A stretch of 64,000 nt of DNA, from positions 89,862 through 153,861 of the forward strand of contig NZ_MZMV01000011.1 in NCBI RefSeq assembly GCF_002210435.1, in the 5' to 3' direction. The notes beneath the pieces are model-generated. The model was not told the DNA's origin. It made no database searches and saw only the letters and a program-made list of their open reading frames with translations. This stretch comes from Micromonospora wenchangensis (GTDB lineage Bacteria; Actinomycetota; Actinomycetes; Mycobacteriales; Micromonosporaceae). Below are positions 9,249 to 18,032 of this stretch, one piece after another; the first letter of the stretch is position 1, and the number at the start of each line of letters is the position of its first letter. A program made the translations under genes and the position numbers.

Positions 9249-10094
9249 CTACCGACGCGCGCGAGCCAGCACCGCCCGGGCCGAACGGGCGACCGCCTCG
9301 TCCACCATCGTTCCGGTGCCGTCCACCGCCGCCGCCCCGCCGCCCCCGCCGGCGTACGCGGCGATGACCCGCTCGGCCTCGGCCACCTCCTCGGCGGTCG
9401 GGGTGAAGACTTCGTTGATCACCGGCACCTGAGCGGGGTGGATCGCCGTCCGTCCGGAAAAGCCGAGCCGGCGCAGGGCCTCGGTGCCGGCCCGCAGTTT
9501 GTCGGTGTCCCGGTAGTTCACGGTGGCCGGGCCGACCGGCGCGGCCAGCCCGGCGGCCGCCGAGGCGACGACCGCCTCGAACCGGGCCGGAAGCAGCTCC
9601 AGCTCGTCCGGACCGGCACGCAGGCCCAGGTCGGCGGTCAGGTCCGCCTCGCCGAGTCCGAGCAGCAACACCCGGGGTGCGGCGGCGACGGCGTCGATCT
9701 GCCGGAGCCCGCGCGCCGACTCCAGTCGGGGCGAGACCGCGATGTGCCCTACCGGTAGGCCGCGCTCGCTCTCCAGGTCGGTGAGCAGGGCGTCGAGGCG
9801 ACTCAGCAGGGACGGGCCGTCCACCTTCGCCACCACCAGGCCGGTGAGGCCGGGGCGGACCGCCGCCCGTAGATCCTCCTCCAGGGCGTCCGGCGAGACC
9901 CGGACCCAGGCGTCGGCGTCGCCGGTGGCGCCGGAGTCCAGCCAGTCGGCGACCACCGAACGGGCGGTCGGCCGCTGCGCTACCGGTACCGCGTCCTCCA
10001 GGTCCGCGATGATGGCGTCGGCTCCGACGCCGGCGGCCTTGTTGAGCATCCGGGGCGAGTGGCCGGGGACATAGAGCCAGGACCGGGACACCAT
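9249..10094 (-). CDS. HpcH/HpaI aldolase/citrate lyase beta-like (CitE) protein
   Basis: This 281-residue protein fits the CitE-like branch of the HpcH/HpaI family, Mg-dependent enzymes that cleave or hydrolyse CoA thioesters or oxo acids. Family landmarks are SWLYVPGHSPRML, the acidic IIADLEDAVP, VSPRLESARGL with the metal-binding glutamate, LGLGEADLTADLG and GRTAIHPAQV. It starts at an ATG with an AGGAGG ribosome site. The third copy of the cluster's 17-bp dyad lies immediately upstream, tying it to the 1542 and 2701 transcription units. It probably acts late in the pathway; substrate not known. Confidence 0.86.
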   Translation of the reverse strand: MVSRSWLYVPGHSPRMLNKAAGVGADAIIADLEDAVPVAQRPTARSVVADWLDSGATGDADAWVRVSPDALEEDLRAAVRPGLTGLVVAKVDGPSLLSRLDALLTDLESERGLPVGHIAVSPRLESARGLRQIDAVAAAPRVLLLGLGEADLTADLGLRAGPDELELLPARFEAVVASAAAGLAAPVGPATVNYRDTDKLRAGTEALRRLGFSGRTAIHPAQVPVINEVFTPTAEEVAEAERVIAAYAGGGGGAAAVDGTGTMVDEAVARSARAVLARARR

Positions 10095-10107
10095 AACGCC
10101 TCCTCAG

Positions 10108-10128
10108 TTGGAACGGTGTTCCAATCTA
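10108..10128 (-). promoter_or_regulatory. -10 box and 17-bp dyad operator of the CitE-like gene
   Basis: On the gene strand TAGATT (-10-like, 10123-10128) overlaps TTGGAACACCGTTCCAA (10108-10124), a perfect 7-bp inverted repeat around ACC. The core GAAC-RCC-GTT is shared with the sites at 1499 and 2667. Confidence 0.6.
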
Positions 10129-10342
10129 GCGCGGTGTGCTGAGGCGAAGCGCGCGGCCTGCCGTTCGGCCCGGCCCGGCCCGTGCCAGGCAGTCACGTCG
10201 GGCTTCGGCGACCCCGGTCGGAGAAATGCCGGGTCAACGGGGATCGCACCGATCCGGTTGTCCAGGTCCTGGTTATTTGGCATGTTCCACGCGATAGGTG
10301 GCGCGTGCCCGAGGCCGGGTAGCGGTCCGCTGAGACGGAGAG

Positions 10343-10646
10343 ATGACCGGTGACGATCTGACGGTGTTGGCGGATCGGCTGCGATGGGATCGCCGGCGGC
10401 ATCCCTACCGGGGGCGACGGGAATACTCACAGACCGCCCGCCGGGTGGCCGAGGAGTGTGATCGACTGGTCGCCGAGGGGTGAGCGGATCTCGCGGTGCC
10501 GGTGTTGCGCAAGGCCGTCGACCGCATCACCCGAGCCCTGACGTACCTGACTCATGGACCTGTACGCCAAGGCGGGTGCGGCGGCGTTGCCGAACCCGAT
10601 CAGCCTGGCCGGTTGGCTGCTGGAGGGTGTATACGGCCGCTGCTGA
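10343..10646 (+). pseudogene. Remnant of a SWIM-zinc-finger-associated (DUF6880-like) protein
   Basis: From an ATG at 10343 the sequence reads RRHPYRGRREYSQTARRV, hits a TGA at 10481, then continues in the same frame as ADLAVPVLRKAVDRITRAL. After a deletion and frameshift near 10550 it resumes as MDLYAKAGAAALPNP up to a stop at 10644. I recognise this as the middle of an actinobacterial DUF6880/SWIM-type protein, from memory of the family. One nonsense codon plus a deletion make it non-functional. Confidence 0.5.
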
Positions 10647-10656
10647 TGGCGGCATC

Positions 10657-10760
10657 GATGTGTCAAGGAAGTCGCGGTCGGCTGCCCGGTTGTAGAGGGC
10701 GTCCATCTTGCCGACCACCACGTCGTCGGGGTGCAGGACCGGACCGATGTCCATCTGGAC
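10657..10760 (-). pseudogene. Fragment of an AbiEii-like nucleotidyltransferase
   Basis: About 34 codons on the minus strand read LHPDDVVVGKMDALYNRAA then DRDFLDTS. This matches the conserved K-AL-xRA-x-RDFxD block of AbiEii/nucleotidyltransferase toxin-like proteins. Nothing before or after it belongs to such a gene, so it is a scrap between two other remnants. Confidence 0.4.
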
Positions 10761-10769
10761 TGGCGGCTG

Positions 10770-11108
10770 GGCGTGCCAGTCCGCGACCAGTTCCACGCGG
10801 TGCTGCTGGTCTGGGTGGCCGGCAGTGCCGTCGACTACGCCCGGTTGGTCGACCCGGCCCGGATCATCTCGCCCGAACGCCGTGCCCGGTACTGGGAAGA
10901 CACCGCCCTGGCGCTGCGCGGCCGTGGACGCCCACAGGCCACGTTCCAGGCTCTGCTGGCAGCCGAACACGACACCCCACAGGAAGTCCGGTTCCGGCCC
11001 TGGGCACAACAGCTCACCACCGACCTGCTCTCCCGCAACAGCCACAGCCTGCCGAACATACGCGAGGATTCGCGCGCGACCAGTGAAGGTGCGATGGTGC
11101 TGAGCTGA
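10770..11108 (+). pseudogene. C-terminal remnant of an XRE-family regulator
   Basis: The reading VRDQFHAVLLVWVAGSAVD, then RARYWEDTALALRGR and FQALLAAEHDTPQEVR, resembles the ligand/TPR-like C-terminal half of actinobacterial XRE regulators, ending at a TGA at 11106. The N-terminal helix-turn-helix is absent; the sequence upstream belongs to a different remnant on the other strand. The family call is by general pattern and is moderate. Confidence 0.4.
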
Positions 11109-11706
11109 TCGTCCTGGCATCAAGTTGTGTGGTGGACAGTTCGCCTACTTGTTGGCCGGTGAGGGGCAGCAGGACCAGATGGAGTACGTGGGGGACGGCC
11201 CGCTCGGTCAGGTGCTGCCTGCCGGCGTCTCCAGCGGGTCGGAACTGTGGGTGTCCTTCGTGCAGATTCAGCAGGTCGGTCAGTGGTGCCAGGAACAGCG
11301 GGATCTGGTCCGGGACGCCGTGGGTGGCCAGGAACAGGTGCAGCGCGGCGGGATCTGCCACGTGCAGGTCGTTGTGTAGGCGTTGCCGTTCCCAGCTGAC
11401 GTTGTCGTAGCCGTGGAGGCTGGCAGCGGTGACGAGGGCATCGGAGTCATCGCGGAGCGCGATGGTGGTGTCGCCGGGGCAGCGGCAGATGTTCTCGGTG
11501 AAGAGGCCGGTCGTGGTCAGCTTTCGCGCCGCTTCGATCGTCGAGGGGGACCGTAGTTCGGCCAGGGTCGCCCGGTCGGCCAGGGGCCGGCGTCCTCGCC
11601 GCCGTCGAGGATCCGCACGACGTGCGTCCGCGACCACACATCCGAGAGCCAACTGATCACGGTCAACCTCTCCACGCCGTGCCCAGCCCCGCCGCCGATC
11701 CGGCAT
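11014..11706 (-). CDS. Hypothetical protein
   Basis: An open reading of 230 codons starts at an ATG at 11706. The central part (ENICRCPGDTTIALRDD, SLHGYDNVSWERQRL, AALHLFLATHGVPDQ) has normal protein composition. Both ends are arginine-rich or cysteine-rich and look non-coding, and the 3' end overlaps the XRE remnant on the other strand. I do not recognise a family. It may be a decayed gene whose true limits are about 11150-11590. Confidence 0.4.
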   Translation of the reverse strand: MPDRRRGWARRGEVDRDQLALGCVVADARRADPRRRRGRRPLADRATLAELRSPSTIEAARKLTTTGLFTENICRCPGDTTIALRDDSDALVTAASLHGYDNVSWERQRLHNDLHVADPAALHLFLATHGVPDQIPLFLAPLTDLLNLHEGHPQFRPAGDAGRQHLTERAVPHVLHLVLLPLTGQQVGELSTTQLDARTISSAPSHLHWSRANPRVCSAGCGCCGRAGRW

Positions 11707-11758
11707 GCGGAATCGTCGGGCTGTCAGCGTAGGCGCTGGTCTGCGTTTCCTCGGATCG

Positions 11759-13693
11759 TCAGTTGCCGGGGCGATCGATGAGGCGGCGGAGGGCGTTTCC
11801 GGTGTGGGGGAAGGCGAGTCGCAGGGTGTCGGCGGTGAGGCGGATGCCCCACCAGGTGAGGGCGACGAGGTAGCCGATGATCAGGGCGCTGTGGGTGTTG
11901 TAGCTGATGACGAGGGCGTAGCCGATGGTGAGGCCGGGTGTGGTGATGAGGCGGATGGTGCGGGTGCGGCTGACGGTCAGGGCGGTGGCGGTGCCGAGGA
12001 GGGCGGCGCCGATGGTGCTGGCCAGGCCGGGCATGCCGGTGAGGTCGATGGGTGTGGACAGGGTGTAGGCGGCGCGGATGAGCCAGATGCCGGCGGCGGC
12101 GGTGGCGGCGTGGGTGATGGCGGGGCGGGTGAGGGTGAGCCAGTGGGGGAGGGCGTGGGCGGGGATGCGGGGTGCGGTGGCCGCGATGAGGGTGGCGCAG
12201 GCGGCGAGGGGAAGTGCGCCGCCGAGGGTCCATTTGAGGTAGGAGGTGTAGTCGAAGGAGAAGGCGGTGCCGGTGGCGAGGCCGTAGAGGGTGGCGGTGA
12301 TGGTGCCGCCGACGGCGGCGGCGAGGTAGCTGCGGCGGATGAGGCTGCCGGTGGTGGGTTCCTCGGTGGGGGTGGTGGGTGTGCCGGTGAGCCAGGTGGT
12401 GGGGGCGAGGTGGGCGATCGCGATGGCGGTGAGCATGGCGAGGGCACCGGCGGTACCGAGTTGCGGCAGCGAGGTGCGGGCGCCGACGACCCAGGTGTTG
12501 TGGATGGTGATGTCGGCGGTGAGGACGGCCTGCACGAGCAGCGCCAGGGAGCAGGCGCCGATGAGAAGGGTGCCGGTGAGGTCGCTGATGCGCAGCCGGA
12601 CGCGGGGCAGCCGAGCGGCGGTGGCGCGGGGTGCGGGCTGGTGGTGGGCGGTGAGGGTCAGAGCGCCGTCGGTGAGGGCGTGGGGGTGGTCGACGAGGAC
12701 GGGGGTGGTGCCGGTGGTGTGGGCGAGGTGCTCGGCGACGGAGGGCAGGGTGGGGTCTGGTCGCAGGATGACGGTGGGGAGGTGGCCGGTGTCGACGTCG
12801 GCGGCGTCGAGGAGGTCGGTGACGGCGCGGGGGATCTGGTCGAGGACGGGTTGCGCGGCGCGGGTGACGTCGGCGCGGGTGATGATCGCGGGTTGGCGGG
12901 GTGCGGGGAGGAGGACGGGGGCGCGTTCCTGGGTGACGAGGAGTTGCCGGGCGGTGCGGACGGCGTCGGTGAGGGCGCGGTGGTCGTCTGCGGTGGCGGG
13001 ATCGTCGCCGGGGGCGCGGAGGGGATCGTCGTCGCCGGTGGCGGTGTGGATGACGTGGTCGGTGATGAGGCGGTCGAGGTCGGGGGCGTCGTCGAGGCTT
13101 CGGGTGGCCAGTTCGGTGTAGCCGCCGTCGGTGGTGTGTAGGACGGTGAGGGTCGCCGGGTGCCGGTCGGCCTGGCAGACGAGGACGCAGGAGCCGGCGG
13201 GTGTGGGGTGGCCGAGGGTCGTGGCGTGGGCGGCGAGCGCGGCGGGTGCGGTGACCAGGGCAGGGGACGGTAGTCCGGCGCGCTGTGCGGCTTCGGTGAC
13301 CTGGTGGCGGCGGCGTGGCCCCCAGCTCGGTGGGATGGTCACGGTGAGGGCGGTGATCGGCTGACCGATTTGGTGGGCGGCGTGCTGGCCGACATGCCGT
13401 AGCACTGCCGCGAGGAGGTCCACGGGGTCGGTGGGTGCGGCGTTGGTGGCGTCGGTGAGAGCGGTTTTGCCGAGCAGGGCGGTCGGGTCGTCGACGAAGC
13501 GGTGGTCCGCCGGGATGGACGTCGCTGCGTCAACGCCGACGTACAGGTGCCCGGTGGGGCCGATGACGACACCGGGGGGCATGACGAGGCGGCCGTCGAT
13601 GAGGATCGGGACGCGGACGCCGTCGCGGCTGACGGTCGCGGCGATGGCGGCGGAGCTCAGATCGACGGCTGCCGTGGTGTCCCCGTGTGGCAT
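11759..13693 (-). CDS. Hsp70-like ATPase-fold protein with multi-pass membrane domain
   Basis: This 644-residue protein has an N-terminal half related to the Hsp70/actin fold: phosphate-loop-like AAVDLSSAAIAATVSRDG, then ALTVTIPPSWGPRRRHQVTE with AQRAGLPSPALVTAPAALA, matching the Hsp70 VPAYF...AAGL...NEPTAAA block. The C-terminal half, from about residue 375, contains roughly eight hydrophobic segments. A chaperone-type domain fused to a membrane domain is unlike DnaK. It is divergent from the LysM/BTAD gene, the two starts being about 160 bp apart, which suggests joint regulation. Function unknown; possible nucleotide-controlled membrane protein. Confidence 0.75.
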   Translation of the reverse strand: MPHGDTTAAVDLSSAAIAATVSRDGVRVPILIDGRLVMPPGVVIGPTGHLYVGVDAATSIPADHRFVDDPTALLGKTALTDATNAAPTDPVDLLAAVLRHVGQHAAHQIGQPITALTVTIPPSWGPRRRHQVTEAAQRAGLPSPALVTAPAALAAHATTLGHPTPAGSCVLVCQADRHPATLTVLHTTDGGYTELATRSLDDAPDLDRLITDHVIHTATGDDDPLRAPGDDPATADDHRALTDAVRTARQLLVTQERAPVLLPAPRQPAIITRADVTRAAQPVLDQIPRAVTDLLDAADVDTGHLPTVILRPDPTLPSVAEHLAHTTGTTPVLVDHPHALTDGALTLTAHHQPAPRATAARLPRVRLRISDLTGTLLIGACSLALLVQAVLTADITIHNTWVVGARTSLPQLGTAGALAMLTAIAIAHLAPTTWLTGTPTTPTEEPTTGSLIRRSYLAAAVGGTITATLYGLATGTAFSFDYTSYLKWTLGGALPLAACATLIAATAPRIPAHALPHWLTLTRPAITHAATAAAGIWLIRAAYTLSTPIDLTGMPGLASTIGAALLGTATALTVSRTRTIRLITTPGLTIGYALVISYNTHSALIIGYLVALTWWGIRLTADTLRLAFPHTGNALRRLIDRPGN

Positions 13694-13852
13694 GGGGGGC
13701 AGTCTGGCCCGTGGGGGTGTGGCGACGTCAACCCTGATTGTCCGCGTGATCCTTTGTGCGCGGATGGTGAGAATCCTTCTCGACGCAATAGCCAGCGACG
13801 TGCATTCTCCTGTAAGCGGAGAGCTTCACCGATGAGTCGCAGGGAGGGACGG

Positions 13853-16591
13853 GTGCCGAAGGTGTCCTCGGACAGGGGCGACAGACTCGCCGAGTACGGC
13901 ACACGGGCCACGGTCCACCCACCCCGCGACATCCCACCCCGTCGAGTACCTCTCTCCCGCACCGTCGCTACCGGAGCCCGGGTCGTGGCCGCCGCCGGCA
14001 TCCTCCTGGTGGTCGTGCCAGCCGTGCTGTGGCTCGCCGGCGGGAACCCGCTGCGGCGGCTACCGCAGTGGTCGCAGATCCCCGCCTGGTTCGAACGCTC
14101 CAGCGGACGGTTCACCCCCGACGTCCTCATCGGCGCGGCGTTCTGGGTGATGTGGCTGCTGTGGGCGGTGTTCGCCCTGCTCCTCGTCGCCGAACTCGTC
14201 ACCACGCTGACCCGGTGGCGCATCCCGGCGCTCACCCTGCCGGCACCCCTGCACCGCCTGGTGTTCGGCCTGGCCGGCACCGCCGCGCTCGCCGTCACCT
14301 CCGCAGGCTCCCTCGACGCGGCGGCAACACCTGACCGGCCGACGACCCCCGTCGCCACCGCCGAACACATCGATGTTCCCCGCCAGGCACCCGCCTCCGG
14401 CCCGGCAATCATCCAGGTCGCCGACCAGCGGTACCTCTACACCGTCGAACGCCACGACACCCTGTCCAAGGTCGCCAAGGAATGGCTCGGCGACGCGAAC
14501 CGGTGGCCGCAGATCTGCCAACTGAACAAACACCGCCACTTCCCCGGCACCGGCGGCACCCTGCGCGACTGCGACCTCATCTACCCCGGCTGGGAACTGC
14601 GGCTACCCGCCGACGCCCGCCCACCACACGCCGCGACCCCAGCGACCCCGACCACCCCACCACCGCAAGCCCCGCCCCGTCGGGTGCCACCACCGACCTC
14701 CGCCAGCGCCGACCCGCAACCCCCAGCACCCACCACCCGACCGTCCGACACCACCACCGAAACGCCGCCAGCCAGCCCGAGCAGCACGCCGGCAACCCCA
14801 ACCATCAGCGGGACGCCGCCAGCACCCTCACCCACCGAGCCGACCCCCACCCCGCAACAACCCACCGCCGTCGACCCGACCGAACCCACGACCACCGACG
14901 ACCATGGGGTACGGCTGTCGGCCACCGAGTGGCTGCCCTGGTCGCTGGCCGCCGCGATCAGCGCCGCCGCCACGATGGTCTGGCTGCACCGTCGCCGCCG
15001 CTACACCGGTGAACCCGACACCGAACCCCTCACCGCGCTGCCGGCACCGGTCGTCCAGGTCCGCCGCGCCGTCACCGCCCACCCATCAGAGCCGGGCAGC
15101 GACGAGCAGCCACCGCGCCTGCACCCCGTACTCACATCGCCGCCCGGTGGTGGAATCGGCATCATCGGCGACGGCGCGCACGCCGCCGCCCGCGCCACCC
15201 TCGTCGCCGTCCTCGCCGCAGGCGACCCCCACCACCCCGACAACCGCGGCGAAATCATCATCGACACCGCCACCCTGACCACCCTCCTCGGCCCCGACGC
15301 CACCACCCTCACCCCATGGCCACGGCTGCACCTCGTCGACACCCTCACCGACGCACTCACCACGATCGAAACCCACCTGCTGCACCGCAGCCGCATCCTC
15401 GACGACCACACCCTGACCGACCTCGACACCACCCCACCCCCGGACACCCCCGACGCGGGAGCCCTGCCACCGATCGTCCTCATCACCGACGCACCACCCC
15501 CCACTGCCCGGATGCGAACCAGGACCGCCCTCACCCTGGGCGCGGACCTGCACGTGTCCGCGCTACTGCTCGGTGAATGGACACCCGACGCCACCGTCGA
15601 CGTCACCACCGACGGACACACCCACCCTGCGGCCGAGCAGCCCGCCGGACCGGTGCCGCCGCAACTGCCGGTGCTGGAAGCCGCCACGGCGATGCAGATC
15701 CTGCAAACCCTCCGCGAGGCGCACACCGGCACACCACCCGCCGCTGCACCCGCCGTGCCCGTGCCCCTGCACACCAGCCGAGCTGACACGCCACCCGCCG
15801 ACACCGCACCACCGCCGGGCACCGACCGGCCCGCCGACGATGTCCCCACGGGACGCGCTCGACTGCGGGTACTGGGTCCACCGCGCATCGAAGGCATCAC
15901 CGGGCCGGGACGTCCGCTGCGCGCCAAAGCCCTCGAACTGGCGGTGTACCTCGCCGTGCACCCCGACGGGGCCGCCACCCGCGAAATCGGCGAGTACCTC
16001 GAACCCGACGCCCGCCTCAGCCAAGCCGACCAACGCGTCCACACCAACGTGTCGAACCTGCGACACGTACTCGGTCGCGCCGGCACCGCAGACACCAAGA
16101 ACGCCTACGTCATCAAAACCGCCGGCCGGTACCGACTCGACCCGACGACCGTCGACGTCGACGTGTGGACCCTGCGCGACCTGATGCGCAACGCCACCAT
16201 CGCCACCGGACCCCGCCGCCGCGAACTCCTCACCACCGCCTGCGACCTCTGCACCGCACCACTGGCCGAAGGCCAGGACTACGAATGGCTACCCCCACAC
16301 CGCGAGACCATCCGACGCTGGGGCACCGAAGCCCACCTTCTCCTCGCCGACGACCTACTCCACCATGATCCGCAGGCTGCATCGGACCTGCTCGACAAAG
16401 CCATCACCCTCGACCACTACAACGAAGCCCTCTACGTCAAAGCGATGCACGCCCGCCACACCCTCGGCGACGCCGACGGCATCCGCACCCTCCTCCGCGC
16501 CCTCACCAAAGCCCTTACCGACCTCGACACCCAACCCCACGATGACACCATCACCCTGGCCACCCAGCTGCGCACCAACCTGAGCAAGTAA
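13853..16591 (+). CDS. Membrane protein with LysM and BTAD/SARP-type domains
   Basis: About 912 residues. Three hydrophobic segments lie in the first 160 residues, then a LysM-like peptidoglycan-binding module (YLYTVERHDTLSKVAKEWLG...). A long Pro/Thr linker follows, then another membrane segment, a central domain, and at the C-terminus an OmpR-like winged helix plus BTAD: RLRVLGPPRIEG, REIGEYLEPDA, NVSNLRHVLGRAG. This architecture recurs in actinobacterial mobile elements and links the wall to a SARP-like cytoplasmic domain. GTG 13853 has AGGGAGG five bases upstream; ATG 13832 is an alternative. Confidence 0.82.
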   Translation: MPKVSSDRGDRLAEYGTRATVHPPRDIPPRRVPLSRTVATGARVVAAAGILLVVVPAVLWLAGGNPLRRLPQWSQIPAWFERSSGRFTPDVLIGAAFWVMWLLWAVFALLLVAELVTTLTRWRIPALTLPAPLHRLVFGLAGTAALAVTSAGSLDAAATPDRPTTPVATAEHIDVPRQAPASGPAIIQVADQRYLYTVERHDTLSKVAKEWLGDANRWPQICQLNKHRHFPGTGGTLRDCDLIYPGWELRLPADARPPHAATPATPTTPPPQAPPRRVPPPTSASADPQPPAPTTRPSDTTTETPPASPSSTPATPTISGTPPAPSPTEPTPTPQQPTAVDPTEPTTTDDHGVRLSATEWLPWSLAAAISAAATMVWLHRRRRYTGEPDTEPLTALPAPVVQVRRAVTAHPSEPGSDEQPPRLHPVLTSPPGGGIGIIGDGAHAAARATLVAVLAAGDPHHPDNRGEIIIDTATLTTLLGPDATTLTPWPRLHLVDTLTDALTTIETHLLHRSRILDDHTLTDLDTTPPPDTPDAGALPPIVLITDAPPPTARMRTRTALTLGADLHVSALLLGEWTPDATVDVTTDGHTHPAAEQPAGPVPPQLPVLEAATAMQILQTLREAHTGTPPAAAPAVPVPLHTSRADTPPADTAPPPGTDRPADDVPTGRARLRVLGPPRIEGITGPGRPLRAKALELAVYLAVHPDGAATREIGEYLEPDARLSQADQRVHTNVSNLRHVLGRAGTADTKNAYVIKTAGRYRLDPTTVDVDVWTLRDLMRNATIATGPRRRELLTTACDLCTAPLAEGQDYEWLPPHRETIRRWGTEAHLLLADDLLHHDPQAASDLLDKAITLDHYNEALYVKAMHARHTLGDADGIRTLLRALTKALTDLDTQPHDDTITLATQLRTNLSK

Positions 16592-16604
16592 GCTCAGAGC
16601 TGTA

Positions 16605-16860
16605 CAAACAGGGCTCGGTCAATGTGTGGGCGGCACGGTGGTAGTCATGAAGGGGCCTTGAAGCACTTCATCCTGGCCAGGGCATGGTCGACCCCCGCTC
16701 GGACGGTCCGGTGCTCGAGGTTCAGGGCTTCCTTTCAGGCGGGTAGCGAGCTGCCGTCGGCGGGTTTGCGGGAGGGCATGATCTCTCGGGGTTCCTGCGG
16801 TAGCCGCCGTCGGCCATCATGGGCCGCCCGTTCAGCATCTCGGCAATGCCCGAGGTCCGG
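16605..16860 (-). pseudogene. DDE transposase C-terminal remnant
   Basis: On the minus strand, GRPMMADGGYRRNPE breaks into another frame as IMPSRKPADGSSLPA, then after a stop continues KEALNLEHRTVRAGVDHALA and RMKCFKAPS. This is the ending of a DDE_Tnp_4/IS5-type transposase (ADGGY...MP.RKP...EHR.VRARVEH.LARMK). Frameshift, stop and missing N-terminus show decay. It overlaps the 3' end of the gene at 17218. Confidence 0.6.
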
Positions 16861-17218
16861 CCCGCCTTGCATAGCCGCAAACGTCGTACACCCAGTACCC
16901 CAGATACCTGGCCACGGCCTCGCGATTGGCGAGGTCCAGCGATAGCCACTCCCGTGCTGCCCGGACCCTCTCAGCTCTGGCCTGCTCATGCTCGTCAGGC
17001 TTGAGTTCCACCCGGTCGGTAAGTTCGCCCCAGATGAAGTGCACGGAGCCGGCCGCATCCACTTCGATCGACGTATGCGCGGACACCCCGTGGATGCTCA
17101 GCGCTGCCTCGTAAGGATCCTCCGCGGTGATGACGCTCTCGGCCAGTGCGGTGACCTCCCGCAGGTAGGCAACCTCGGCGTCATCCTGCCTGGGCCCCTC
17201 ATGCCCTGAGGATTGCAT
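16832..17218 (-). CDS. Hypothetical protein, 3' end probably replaced by IS remnant
   Basis: 128 codons from an ATG at 17218. The sequence EVTALAESVITAEDPYEAAL, IHGVSAHTSIEVDAAGS and REWLSLDLANREAVARYL has ordinary globular composition. The last about 15 residues (RRAGPRALPRC) read through the transposase remnant in another frame, so the native C-terminus is likely lost. Family not recognised. Confidence 0.5.
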   Translation of the reverse strand: MQSSGHEGPRQDDAEVAYLREVTALAESVITAEDPYEAALSIHGVSAHTSIEVDAAGSVHFIWGELTDRVELKPDEHEQARAERVRAAREWLSLDLANREAVARYLGYWVYDVCGYARRAGPRALPRC

Positions 17219-17283
17219 CCGGCTGCGAACCCCGCTCGGATCTGCGAGACGTCTCTTACGGACACGGTCGAGTTGGTCGCCAT

Positions 17284-17409
17284 GGTCGCCACGGGGAGGA
17301 GCGGGAAGGGATCTGGGCCGCGCAGAAGGTTGCGTTCCCGGGTTTCGCCGACTACGAGCGGAAGACCGGCCGCGAGATCCCTGTCGTGGTGCTGGAACCC
17401 GCGCCGTAG
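17284..17409 (+). pseudogene. C-terminal fragment of a deazaflavin (F420)-dependent nitroreductase-family protein
   Basis: About 41 codons read GRHGEEREGIWAAQK, VAFPGFADYERKTGRE and IPVVVLEPAP before a TAG. This is the typical ending of the DDN/F420 nitroreductase family (ER..W..A...PGFADY...T.R.IPVVVLEP). The start of the gene is absent. Confidence 0.55.
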
Positions 17410-17519
17410 GTGGGGGCCAGCTTCGCTCCTGTCGTGGACCGCGCGTCGCAGATCATCGGCAGTTGGGGCGGGTAGCGTCAGCGGGAGGATGCTTGATCGA
17501 TAGGACGGGGGTGCGGTCC

Positions 17520-17960
17520 ATGGCACATGTGCGACGCTTCGACCACGTCGGTATCACGGTGGCGGATCTTGATGTCGTGACGGCCTTCTTCGTGGCGCTT
17601 GGCCTGGAGGTCGAGGGGAGGGCGTTCGTCGAGGGGGAGTTCCTGGAGACGGTGTGCGGCATTCCCGACTCCCGTACCGAGATCGTCATGCTGAGGTCAC
17701 CCGACGGCGGTGCCCGTCTGGAGCTGGCGAGATTCGTCCGGCCGGATGCCGTGCCGGGCTCGCCGGCGGCCATGGCCAACGAGTTGGGGTTGCGTAACGT
17801 GTCGTTCGAGGTCGACGACGTGCGGGCCGTCGTCGACTGGGCTGCGGGCGAGGGTTACGGACTGGTCGGTGGCATCGGCGAGTATGAGGGTGCGTGGCGG
17901 ATGGCCTACGTCCGGGGGCCGGAGGGGATCGTCGTCTCGCTGGCCGAGCGGATCGGCTGA
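17520..17960 (+). CDS. VOC (glyoxalase/bleomycin resistance-like) family protein
   Basis: This 146-residue protein has the vicinal-oxygen-chelate fold pattern: RRFDHVGITVADLDVVTAFF with the first metal-ligand position, SRTEIVMLRSPDGGARLELA in the middle, SFEVDDVRAVVDWA, and a C-terminal VRGPEGIVVSLAERI. The family covers glyoxalases, ring-cleavage dioxygenases and antibiotic-binding proteins; this length fits a single-domain type that dimerises. The ATG at 17520 has a GGACGGGGG ribosome site. No partner gene hints at a substrate. Confidence 0.83.
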   Translation: MAHVRRFDHVGITVADLDVVTAFFVALGLEVEGRAFVEGEFLETVCGIPDSRTEIVMLRSPDGGARLELARFVRPDAVPGSPAAMANELGLRNVSFEVDDVRAVVDWAAGEGYGLVGGIGEYEGAWRMAYVRGPEGIVVSLAERIG

Positions 17961-18032
17961 GCCGCGCGACGCCCGGATCCGCGGTGTGCCGCGTGCCGTC
18001 ATTGCGGGCGATTGGGCGGCTCTTCGGGTTGG

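Noticed and set aside
10104..10430. 108-codon minus-strand frame
   Set aside because: Overlaps the CitE promoter/operator and has no recognisable composition or family.
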